Notes under the pieces: generated by a model
The model's database searches: none
What the model was told of the DNA's origin: nothing
The model's input: only the letters and a program-made list of their open reading frames with translations
NCBI GenBank assembly: GCA_016938245.1
Contig: JAFGUY010000092.1
Coordinates: 1-17,537 of the forward strand
Reading direction: 5' to 3'
Length of the DNA: 17,537 nucleotides
Source: Candidatus Omnitrophota bacterium
GTDB lineage: Bacteria; Omnitrophota; Gorgyraeia; Gygaellales; Profunditerraquicolaceae
Shown here: positions 7,065-14,200 of the stretch, one piece after another
Layout of the letters: every line of letters begins with the position of its first letter
Numbering within the stretch: position 1 is the stretch's first letter
Made by a program: the position numbers and the translations under genes

Positions 7065-7537
7065 AGAACAAAACTAAATCGTTTAAGGCCATCCTTAATA
7101 TTATCGCCGGGCTAAAAAAACAAGGCAAAAGAGTAGTTTTTACTAACGGATGTTTTGATTTATTGCATTACGGACACGTAAAGTACTTGGAGGATGCTAA
7201 AAGAAAAGGGGATATTCTGATTGTAGGGGTAAATAGCGACTCTTCCGTAAGAATAATAAAAGGAAACAATCGGCCGATCACAAAAGAGGGGAACCGCTTA
7301 AGGGTAATCGCTGCTTTAGAGAGCGTTGATTTTGCCCTGATTTTTAAGGAAGATACTCCTCTTAATATCATAAAGAAGATTCGTCCGGATATATTAATTA
7401 AAGGCGCTGATTGGGATAAGAGCCAAATCGTCGGGGGGAGATTTGTAAGGGAAAGCGGCGGAAAAGTTTTAACCGTAAACTTGATTAAGGGCCTCTCTAC
7501 CACCAATCTTATAAATAAAATTGCTAAAACAGGCTAA
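7031..7537 (+). CDS. D-glycero-D-manno-heptose 1-phosphate adenylyltransferase (stand-alone RfaE2 domain)
   Basis: A 168-residue nucleotidyltransferase equal to the C-terminal half of E. coli HldE, which activates heptose 1-phosphate to the ADP sugar. TNGCFDLLHYGH with the HxGH signature (H46, H49) and GVNSDSSVR lie in the N-terminal half, KGADWDK in the middle, and the adenylate-binding GLSTTNLI near 154-161. The kinase half is absent, so it must be encoded elsewhere. I place the start at ATG 7031, which overlaps gmhA by 34 bases. A GTG at 7004 in the same frame would add nine residues with no family match and a poorly spaced AGGA. Even from 7031 the first 15 residues are extra and basic. 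Confidence 0.85.
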   Translation: MRARRRIQRSIKNKTKSFKAILNIIAGLKKQGKRVVFTNGCFDLLHYGHVKYLEDAKRKGDILIVGVNSDSSVRIIKGNNRPITKEGNRLRVIAALESVDFALIFKEDTPLNIIKKIRPDILIKGADWDKSQIVGGRFVRESGGKVLTVNLIKGLSTTNLINKIAKTG

Positions 7538-7943
7538 GGGAAAAAGCATTAACCGGATTATTGATGCTAATATAAACCGCGCTAAAGAAGGTTTACGCGT
7601 CTGTGAGGATATTACAAGGTTTATTTTTGATAACCGGGAGTTTACCCTTAAACTAAAAAAGATAAGGCATAAGGTAAGCGAGCTTTCTTCTTATCTGGCA
7701 CCGAGGATAATTCTTCTTCAGGAAAGGCACAGCATTAAAGACGTAGGCAGGTTTATTAAGGCAGATGAATTAAAGCGGAAAGGGGTAAGGGATATTTTCT
7801 TTGCCAATATGCAAAGAGCTAAAGAGTCCATAAGAGTCCTCGAGGAGTTTAGTAAGCTTGTAAATTTAAAGGCCGCCATAGGATTTAAAGATATAAGGTA
7901 TAAAATATACGATATTGAAAAGAAGGTTTTAGGAAAAGGATAA
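7521..7943 (+). CDS. ThiD2-type HMP-phosphate kinase (stand-alone)
   Basis: A 140-residue all-helical protein that I recognise as ThiD2, the domain fused to the N-terminus of ThiE in several bacteria and known as a monofunctional hydroxymethylpyrimidine phosphate kinase in thiamine synthesis. Here it is free-standing and directly upstream of thiC, whose product is its substrate. Diagnostic text is RIIDANINRAKEGLRVCED (residues 12-30), echoed at residues 94-109 by FANMQRAKESIRVLEE. The start is uncertain: TTG at 7521 overlaps the previous gene but has no ribosome-binding site, while in-frame ATT at 7548 lies 7 bases after AAGGG (7536-7540) and close to the conserved N-terminus. Confidence 0.82.
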   Translation: MLKQAKGKSINRIIDANINRAKEGLRVCEDITRFIFDNREFTLKLKKIRHKVSELSSYLAPRIILLQERHSIKDVGRFIKADELKRKGVRDIFFANMQRAKESIRVLEEFSKLVNLKAAIGFKDIRYKIYDIEKKVLGKG

Positions 7944-7944
7944 A

Positions 7945-9225
7945 ATGACGCAGTTAGAATACGCTAAAAGTAATAAATTAACTTCTCTAATGAGAAGCAT
8001 TGCTAAACAGGAAGGTATAAATCCCGGCGTTCTTTTAAGGAATATAAAAAACGGCAGTGTAGTTATACTTAAGAATGCCTCGCGCGCTTTAAAAAGGCCC
8101 TGCGCAATCGGCAGGGGTTTATCAACTAAAATAAATGCAAATATCGGCACTTCTACCGATAAATGCAGCATTAAGGATGAGTTAAAAAAATTAGATATCT
8201 GCATAAAGTACGGCGCGGATGCGGTTATGGATTTAAGCGTAGGAAGAGGTTTAAAGGAAATGCGCTTGCAAGTAGTTAAGAAATCACCCTTGCCCGTAGG
8301 CACTGTGCCTGTTTATGAGCTTGCGGTAAACGCGCAAAAATATAAGAATAACCTTTTAAGTTTTGATTATCTGGACATGCTTGATATTTTAGAGTCTCAG
8401 GGAAAAGAGGGCGTAGATTTTTTTACTATCCATGCCGGGGTAACAAAAAAAAGCCTTAAAAGCCTCAAGGCAAGCAAGAGGATCTTAGATATTGTTTCAA
8501 GGGGAGGGGCGATATTGGCAAGCTGGATAGAATTTCATAAAAAGGAAAACCCGTTTTTTGAATATTTTGACAGGGTACTGGATATAGCCTATAAATACGA
8601 TGTAGTCTTGAGTTTAGGAGACGGTATGCGGCCGGGTTCAATTCTGGACGCTAATGATAAAGCACAATTTGTAGAACTTAAAATATTAGGGGAATTAGCG
8701 TTACGCGCCAGAAGAAGAAATGTTCAGGTAATGATTGAAGGCCCGGGGCATGTACCATTAAATAAAATCAAGGAAAATATTACTTTAGAGAAAAGGCTTT
8801 GCCATAATGCGCCATTTTATGTATTAGGCCCTTTGGTTACGGATATTGCAAGTGGCTATGATCATGTTAGCGCTTCTATCGGCGGGGCTTTGGCAGCCAG
8901 CTTTGGGGCAGATTTTCTTTGTTATGTAACTCCCGCCGAGCACTTAAGGCATCCTTCTCTTTCTGATGTAAGAGAAGGGGTTATAGCTTCGAAGATATCC
9001 GCGCATGCAGCAGATATAGTAAAGGGGAATAAACGGGCAATTGACCACGATAGGCAAATTTCTTTATCCAGAAAAAGCCGTAACTGGCAGAAGCAGATAA
9101 AATTATCCGTAGATCCGGATAAGGCTAAAGAATACAGGGTTTCTTCCAGGCCTTTAGATAGTGAAGTATGTACTATGTGCGGGAATTATTGTCCGATAAA
9201 ACTTGCGGGCGTAGTTCATCGGTAG
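7945..9225 (+). CDS. thiC: Phosphomethylpyrimidine synthase ThiC
   Basis: A 426-residue radical-SAM enzyme converting aminoimidazole ribotide to HMP phosphate for thiamine. It has the compact form of the family, without the long N-terminal extension seen in E. coli. Family stretches include GTSTDKCSIKDEL, AVMDLSVGRG, VGTVPVYE, DFFTIHAGVT, LGDGMRPGS and IEGPGHVPL. The cluster-binding cysteines near the end are C409, C412 and C416, spaced CX2CX3C instead of the textbook CX2CX4C. The final six codons and stop lie within the tRNA-Gly gene. A purine-rich AAAAGGA precedes the ATG, 1 base after the thiD2 stop. No TPP riboswitch is visible upstream. Confidence 0.95.
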   Translation: MTQLEYAKSNKLTSLMRSIAKQEGINPGVLLRNIKNGSVVILKNASRALKRPCAIGRGLSTKINANIGTSTDKCSIKDELKKLDICIKYGADAVMDLSVGRGLKEMRLQVVKKSPLPVGTVPVYELAVNAQKYKNNLLSFDYLDMLDILESQGKEGVDFFTIHAGVTKKSLKSLKASKRILDIVSRGGAILASWIEFHKKENPFFEYFDRVLDIAYKYDVVLSLGDGMRPGSILDANDKAQFVELKILGELALRARRRNVQVMIEGPGHVPLNKIKENITLEKRLCHNAPFYVLGPLVTDIASGYDHVSASIGGALAASFGADFLCYVTPAEHLRHPSLSDVREGVIASKISAHAADIVKGNKRAIDHDRQISLSRKSRNWQKQIKLSVDPDKAKEYRVSSRPLDSEVCTMCGNYCPIKLAGVVHR

Positions 9226-9275
9226 AACACCAGCTTCCCAAGCTGGATAGGAGGGTTCAATTCCCTTCGCCCGCT
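9205..9275 (+). tRNA. tRNA-Gly, anticodon CCC
   Basis: A complete cloverleaf of 71 bases can be drawn. The acceptor stem GCGGGCG (9205-9211) pairs with CGCCCGC (9268-9274), with discriminator T9275. The D stem is GTTC/GAAC with a GG in its loop. The anticodon stem CCAGC/GCTGG encloses the loop TTCCCAA, so the anticodon is CCC and reads GGG glycine codons. The T stem GAGGG/CCCTT (one G-T pair) has the loop TTCAATT. The 3' CCA is not encoded and must be added by the CCA-adding enzyme. The first 21 bases are also the end of thiC, and a T-rich stretch follows directly. Confidence 0.95.
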
Positions 9276-9290
9276 TTTTAGTAAACTTTT

Positions 9291-9944
9291 ATGTTTAACA
9301 AAAGAAGATCTACATTTTATTTGTTTGTTATAATATGTTCTTTAACTTTTTTGTCCGGCTGCGCTACTACAGCTCCGTATATACCTCCGGCTCCGTCTAA
9401 GCCTCCTTCGGATTTAACCGGGACTTATCATCGGGTAGAAAAAGGGGAGACTTTGTGGAGAATATCCAAAAGATACGGCGCTGACCTGGAAGAGTTAACG
9501 AGGATAAATAGGATTACCGATAATACTTTTATAGAGGTAGGGCAGAAGATATTTATACCGGATAAACTAAAAGATGAAGTTAAAGTTTTAAAGTATGCTG
9601 CTAGCGATGATTTCATCTGGCCGTTAAAAGGAAGGGTAGTAAGTTTTAACAAGGGAATAAAAATATCTCCTTATAGTCCGCAGGATATTTTAGCGTCAAG
9701 GTCCGGCAAGGTAGTTTTTCTAGGCAAGAATTTTACGGGTTTAAACAGGGCTGTAATACTCGACCATGGCGACGGTTTCTTTACTATTTACGGTTTAAGC
9801 TCAGATGTTTTTGTAAAGCCCGGAGAAAGTGTTAAAAGAGGCGCAGTTATTGGCAGGATAACTGGTTCAGGCAAAGATAATTGCCTGCATTTTGAGGTAA
9901 GGAAAGGGCATCTGCCCCAGAATCCTTATCACTATCTTCCATGA
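9291..9944 (+). CDS. NlpD/EnvC-like lipoprotein with LysM and degenerate LytM (M23) domain
   Basis: A 217-residue envelope lipoprotein. The signal peptide (about 1-23) ends in the lipobox LSGC with lipidated C24. A proline-rich spacer (about 30-40) is followed by a LysM peptidoglycan-binding domain (46-90) and an M23/LytM domain (107-217) ending NPYHYLP, much like the NPLRYLP end of E. coli NlpD. The zinc ligands of active M23 enzymes are lost: KGIKI replaces the HxxxD-type motif, IYGLS replaces YAH, and NCLHFEV keeps only one histidine of HxH. It is therefore probably an amidase activator in cell separation, not an endopeptidase. It starts 15 bases after the tRNA with no Shine-Dalgarno sequence. 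Confidence 0.88.
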   Translation: MFNKRRSTFYLFVIICSLTFLSGCATTAPYIPPAPSKPPSDLTGTYHRVEKGETLWRISKRYGADLEELTRINRITDNTFIEVGQKIFIPDKLKDEVKVLKYAASDDFIWPLKGRVVSFNKGIKISPYSPQDILASRSGKVVFLGKNFTGLNRAVILDHGDGFFTIYGLSSDVFVKPGESVKRGAVIGRITGSGKDNCLHFEVRKGHLPQNPYHYLP

Positions 9945-11533
9945 ATAAAGGTATATTTTTTGGCCGCAAGGCTTATTTAGATACTCTTTCAAAACGCATA
10001 AGCGGGCTAAAGGACAACTACCGTCAGAATATCGCCATAATAGGTGATGAGCTGGTGGGAAAGACTTCGCTTATCTTTAAACTCATGGAGAATTCTTACG
10101 ATAACCGCATTATCCTCAATTTTATAGAGACCCGGCCTGAGGCAATAGATTTATTCGCCAAGAGATTTATTGGGGTGTTGCTTTATAATTTCTTAAATAA
10201 TAGCGGCATACCATTAAAAGAAGATTTAAATTTCCTTATTAGCAAAGTCTCAAGATATATCCCCCGCACAGAAGAAAAGATAAGGTTTATTTTAAATAAT
10301 CTCACGAAAAAAAAGACGACGAACATCTTCCCCGAACTTATGTCTCTATGTGAAAGTATTTACCTTGAGACTGGTAAAGCTTCGGTTGTGATATTTGATG
10401 AGTTCCATAATTTAGAGGCGTTAGGATTTAAGAATTTCTATCGCGAGTGGGCAAAGCTTTTAATAGCGAATAAGAATACAATGTATATTATTATAAGCTC
10501 CATGAAGTTTAAGGCAAAGGAGATACTTTCTAAGGGGCTCTCTCTTTTATTCGGCAATTTTGAGGTTATAACTATTGAGCCTTTTGATATAAGGACAAGC
10601 ATTGAATACCTTAAAGTCAGGCTTAAAGAGGTGAATATTGCCAGGCCTTTAATCGACTTTATTGTGCATTTTACCGGCGGATACCCTATGTACCTGGAGG
10701 TTATATCCGAAACTATATTAAGCAATAAGGACGGTAAACTCTCGGACCTATTGGAAAATCTTTTATTTAATGCTTCAGGGGTCCTAAACCAGAGATTCTC
10801 AAATTACATAAAGCGTTTTAATGACCAGCTTGCCGGAGGCGACTATATAGCTATTTTATACCTTATATCCAGCGGCAGAAACAGGGTTAAAGATATAGCG
10901 CATTTATTGCACAAAAGAAAGAGCGAGCTTGTTTTGCGGATTAATCGACTTTTGGAGCTTGATACTATAGCCCGAAGCGGAGATTTTTTAAAGATAAACG
11001 ATCGGGTATTTAATTTCTGGATAAAATTTGTTTATCAGGAAAAGCTCCATTCTTTAACTTTTGATGCTAAAAACCAGAAGGCAAAGTTCCGTGATCAGAT
11101 AGAGGGTATGATTCAGGAATTCATGACTAGTTCCCAAAAGCCGCTAATGGAGAGAATGGATGATCTCTTCAGTCTCTTTGAGGATGAGATGGTGCAAGTA
11201 GAGAAAAAGAAGATACGTTTGAATCATTTCCGCGAGATAAAACCGCTGGAATTTAAGAGCAGTGTGCTTAAAAACGGTTTAATCGGCAGGTCAAACGAAA
11301 GCCTTTGGATCGTCGCGCTTAAGGCGAGTTCTTTAACCGAAGAAGATATAATTGAGTTCTCAAAGGAGTGCAGAAAATACCGCCATAAGCTGCAAAGAAA
11401 GATTATTGTAACGTTGGAAGATATAGACGCAAATACGAGGTTGAGGGCTATGGAGGAAAAGGTATGGACCTGGGATATAAACGGCCTTAACCAAATGCTG
11501 GACCTTTACTCAAGGCCGAGGGTAATTGCATGA
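9941..11533 (+). CDS. Archaeal-type AAA+ ATPase with winged helix and unidentified C-terminal domain
   Basis: A 530-residue soluble ATPase of the archaeal ATPase (AAA_14/DUF234-like) type. Seen are FGRK near the N-terminus, Walker A GDELVGKT (35-42), Walker B VVIFDE (149-154), a sensor-1-like SS at 186-187 and TGGYP (245-249). A winged-helix region spans about 300-350, with DFLKINDRVFNFWIKFVY following as in DUF234 proteins. The remainder (about 425-530) alternates strands and helices and may be a degenerate restriction-endonuclease-like fold; I see no intact PD-(D/E)xK. Cellular role unknown. Its start overlaps the lipoprotein stop and its own TGA overlaps the phosphodiesterase start, both as ATGA, so translation is coupled. 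Confidence 0.75.
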   Translation: MNKGIFFGRKAYLDTLSKRISGLKDNYRQNIAIIGDELVGKTSLIFKLMENSYDNRIILNFIETRPEAIDLFAKRFIGVLLYNFLNNSGIPLKEDLNFLISKVSRYIPRTEEKIRFILNNLTKKKTTNIFPELMSLCESIYLETGKASVVIFDEFHNLEALGFKNFYREWAKLLIANKNTMYIIISSMKFKAKEILSKGLSLLFGNFEVITIEPFDIRTSIEYLKVRLKEVNIARPLIDFIVHFTGGYPMYLEVISETILSNKDGKLSDLLENLLFNASGVLNQRFSNYIKRFNDQLAGGDYIAILYLISSGRNRVKDIAHLLHKRKSELVLRINRLLELDTIARSGDFLKINDRVFNFWIKFVYQEKLHSLTFDAKNQKAKFRDQIEGMIQEFMTSSQKPLMERMDDLFSLFEDEMVQVEKKKIRLNHFREIKPLEFKSSVLKNGLIGRSNESLWIVALKASSLTEEDIIEFSKECRKYRHKLQRKIIVTLEDIDANTRLRAMEEKVWTWDINGLNQMLDLYSRPRVIA

Positions 11534-12027
11534 GAATAGTCGTAATTTCAGATACCCATCTTTCCGGATCCGATCTTAAGCTACCGGATAAGCTTACGGA
11601 AGAGATAAAAAATGCGGATATGGTAGTGCATGCCGGCGATTTTGTAGAGGAGGAATTTTTGGAGAAGCTTAAGGGAATAGCCAAAGAGGTTAAAGCTGTT
11701 TACGGGAATATGGATTCTGCCGAATTAAAGAGAAAATTACCCGAGAAAAATGTTTTTAGGGTCGGACGTTTTAAGATTGGCATTAGCCACGGAAGCGGAG
11801 CTCCCGGAAATCTAGTGGCTGTATTAACTGAATTCTTTAAGGATGACCATCCGGATTTAATTCTTTTCGGCCATTCTCACGCTGCTTTTAATGAAAAAAT
11901 CGGGGATACGATATTTTTTAATCCCGGAAGCCCATTTGATAAGATTTTTGCAAAATATAATTCCTACGGTATAATTGATATTAATGATAAAATAGAGGCA
12001 AGAATAGTAAAGTTTCAAAATGATTAG
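11530..12027 (+). CDS. YfcE/MJ0936-like metallophosphoesterase
   Basis: A 165-residue calcineurin-like phosphoesterase of the YfcE family, small enzymes with phosphodiesterase activity on model substrates. All five blocks are present: SDTH (D8, H10), HAGD (D37), YGNMD (N60), SHGSG (H87) and FGHSH (H115, H117), so a two-metal active site is intact. The domain ends with FFNPGSP as usual. The physiological substrate is unknown for most members. It overlaps the ATPase upstream by 4 bases and the dGTPase-like gene downstream by 8, placing it in a tightly coupled set. Confidence 0.9.
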   Translation: MRIVVISDTHLSGSDLKLPDKLTEEIKNADMVVHAGDFVEEEFLEKLKGIAKEVKAVYGNMDSAELKRKLPEKNVFRVGRFKIGISHGSGAPGNLVAVLTEFFKDDHPDLILFGHSHAAFNEKIGDTIFFNPGSPFDKIFAKYNSYGIIDINDKIEARIVKFQND

Positions 12028-13174
12028 ACAAAAAGAGATACGGGAATACGAGAAGATTATCCTTGCCCCTTATGCCAGTAAGAGCGTAGAGAGCAGGGGA
12101 AGGGCCTATTGCGAAGAGGAGCATCCTTATAGATCCTGTTATCAGCGGGACCGCGACCGTGTTATTCACTCTGCCGCCTTTAGAAGGCTGGAATATAAGA
12201 CACAGGTTTTTGTTAACCACGAGGGGGATTATTACCGTACCCGCCTTACCCATACCTTAGAGGTTGCCCAGATTGCCCGGACAATAGCATCCGCATTGTG
12301 TTTAAACTCCGACCTTACTGAGGCAATTGCATTGGCTCATGACTTAGGGCATACCCCCTTTGGCCATTCCGGAGAAGAGTCATTAAACGAGATTATGGCT
12401 AAAAACGGAGGGTTCAATCATAACGTGCAGGGTTTAAGGGTTGTAGATTATCTCGAGGAGAGGTATCCGGATTTTCCGGGGCTAAACCTTACCTGGGAAG
12501 TAAGGGAAGGCATCATAAGGCATTCAACCGCGTTTGATCTTGCGGCTAAAATCAGGGAATTCTCTAAAAATCCCTCCCCGAGCCTTGAGACACAGGTAGT
12601 GGATATTGCTGATGAGATAGCTTATGATAACCATGATCTTGATGACGGGCTTACCTCCGGATTAATTAAAGAGCCAGACCTAGATGGCCTTGCGATCTGG
12701 AGTGATATTAACAGGAATATTTTACGCCGTTACGTAGGGCTATCAGCTAAAAAAAGAAGGTATCTTATTATTCGTTCACTAATTAACCTGCAGGTTACTG
12801 ACTTGATCCGCGAGACAGAGAATAACGTATCAAAGTTTAAGCCTAAATCCTGCCAAGATATAAGGGAAATAAATAAAAAAATAGTTACTTTTAGCGGTAA
12901 TATGCTAAAATTAAGAAAGCCCTTAAGGTCTTTTCTGATGGAGAGGCTTTACCACCACTACCGGGTAGTGCGCATGAGCACGAAGGCTAAGCGTTTTATC
13001 CAAGAGTTGTTTAAGGTATATGCAAATAACCCCAGGCAGCTTCCGCTGGATATTCAGGAGAAAATACCTAAAGATGGGATTAAAAGGGTTGTATGCGATT
13101 ATATAGCGGCAATGACAGACAGGTATGCCTTAGATGAATACAAAAAATTATTTACCCCCTACGAAACGGTATAG
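12020..13174 (+). CDS. dGTPase-like deoxynucleoside triphosphate triphosphohydrolase
   Basis: A 384-residue HD-superfamily enzyme of the dGTPase type 2 family, which hydrolyses dNTPs to nucleoside and triphosphate. After SAAFRRLEYKTQVF (51-64) come the metal-binding residues: H78 in RLTHTLEV, H107-D108 in AHDLGHTPFGHSGE, and D198 in DIADEIAYDNHD. The HSTAFDL region near 168-174 and length fit the family. Likely roles are dNTP pool balance or mutation avoidance; related enzymes also act against phage by draining dNTPs, but nothing here proves that. It is coupled on both sides: an 8-base overlap upstream, and a 41-base overlap with the HD-GYP gene. Confidence 0.92.
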   Translation: MIRQKEIREYEKIILAPYASKSVESRGRAYCEEEHPYRSCYQRDRDRVIHSAAFRRLEYKTQVFVNHEGDYYRTRLTHTLEVAQIARTIASALCLNSDLTEAIALAHDLGHTPFGHSGEESLNEIMAKNGGFNHNVQGLRVVDYLEERYPDFPGLNLTWEVREGIIRHSTAFDLAAKIREFSKNPSPSLETQVVDIADEIAYDNHDLDDGLTSGLIKEPDLDGLAIWSDINRNILRRYVGLSAKKRRYLIIRSLINLQVTDLIRETENNVSKFKPKSCQDIREINKKIVTFSGNMLKLRKPLRSFLMERLYHHYRVVRMSTKAKRFIQELFKVYANNPRQLPLDIQEKIPKDGIKRVVCDYIAAMTDRYALDEYKKLFTPYETV

Positions 13175-14189
13175 GGCCTTAATTTCTTCCATCCATAGCA
13201 TTTACAGGCTGGTGAATTCTACCTATGATTTAAAAGACCTTGTAAGCCGCCTGACTAAGCTAATTGCCCAGATACTGAATTCTGATTACTGCACGATTAT
13301 AATGTTGGATTCTTCCAAGAAGCATTCCGCACTAAAATGCTTTATGAGTAATAAAAAAAGGCTTATCTCGGATAAAAAATCTAAGATAACCGATCGAATA
13401 GAAAGAAGGGTCTTAAAGACTAGTTCCGTAATCAGGAAGGGCAACCTTTTGGCTGCTCCCTTGATTTCCGATGACCTTATAGGGATTATAGTGGTAAGGC
13501 GCGTAAAGAATAAGCCTGCCTTTGAGAAGTTTGACCAGGATATACTGATGACCTTAGTAGAGCAGTCAATTATAGGCATAAAGAATCTCCAGCTCTATGA
13601 AGACCAGCAGAAGATAGTCTTAGGAAGCGTTAAATCTTTGGTTACTCTTTTGGATGCACGGGTGCCTCATGAATATACCCATTCTCCTTATTTTAGCCGT
13701 TTAGTTGCAGCCATAGGAAATGCGATGAGGCTTGATGAAAAACAGATTCAAAGCTTAAAGTATGCCAGCTTCCTTCATGATACAGGAAAGGTAGATATAC
13801 CTCCGGAAATATTAACTAAGACTACTAAACTTACCCCACAGGAGTTCAATATTATTAAGAAGCATCCGTTTAAAGGGGCGCAGATATTAAGGCCTTTACA
13901 GGTGTTAAAGCCGGTTATCCCGATTATAATGCATCATCATGAAAGATACGACGGTACAGGCTATCCTTCAAAGCTTAAGAAAGGGCAGATTCCTGAAGGC
14001 GCACGTATCATGGCAGTGGCCGATGCTTTTGAGGCGATGGTTTACGGCAGGCCTTACCGTGAAAGAAAAAATATCGCCTCAGCGATAAAAGAAGTAAAAA
14101 AGAAAAGCGGCACTCAATTTGACCCTAAAGTTGTAGATGCCTTCCTTAAGGTTATAAAAAAATTCAACACTAAGATTTATTCTAAGTAA
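13134..14189 (+). CDS. GAF domain/HD-GYP domain protein, putative cyclic-di-GMP phosphodiesterase
   Basis: A 351-residue signalling protein. Residues about 15-150 form a GAF-like sensor (ALISSIHSIYRLVNSTYDL, then YCTIIMLD and the ISDDLIGIIVVRR strand). Residues about 160-345 form an HD-GYP domain with H183, H215-D216 (FLHDTGK), H244-P245, HHHE (267-270), DGTGYP (273-278) and D297 with RPYRE after it. The signature is intact, so hydrolysis of cyclic di-GMP or a related dinucleotide is expected. No membrane segment or receiver domain is seen. The ATG lies 41 bases inside the dGTPase-like gene. The domain begins about 14 residues in, so a slightly later non-ATG start is possible. Confidence 0.88.
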   Translation: MNTKNYLPPTKRYRALISSIHSIYRLVNSTYDLKDLVSRLTKLIAQILNSDYCTIIMLDSSKKHSALKCFMSNKKRLISDKKSKITDRIERRVLKTSSVIRKGNLLAAPLISDDLIGIIVVRRVKNKPAFEKFDQDILMTLVEQSIIGIKNLQLYEDQQKIVLGSVKSLVTLLDARVPHEYTHSPYFSRLVAAIGNAMRLDEKQIQSLKYASFLHDTGKVDIPPEILTKTTKLTPQEFNIIKKHPFKGAQILRPLQVLKPVIPIIMHHHERYDGTGYPSKLKKGQIPEGARIMAVADAFEAMVYGRPYRERKNIASAIKEVKKKSGTQFDPKVVDAFLKVIKKFNTKIYSK

Positions 14190-14200
14190 TATAATCAAAA

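Noticed and set aside
7880..7944. TPP riboswitch before thiC
   Set aside because: thiC starts 1 base after the previous gene and I see none of the conserved TPP riboswitch sequences upstream of it or of the ThiD2 gene.
9428..9652. Minus-strand open frame opposite the LysM region
   Set aside because: It is a shadow of the lipoprotein gene, with no motif or start signal.
14190..14195. TATAAT before the SPOR gene as a promoter
   Set aside because: The -10 match is perfect, but no acceptable -35 lies at 15-19 bases and transcription would start at about the ATG, so it is most likely chance in AT-rich DNA.
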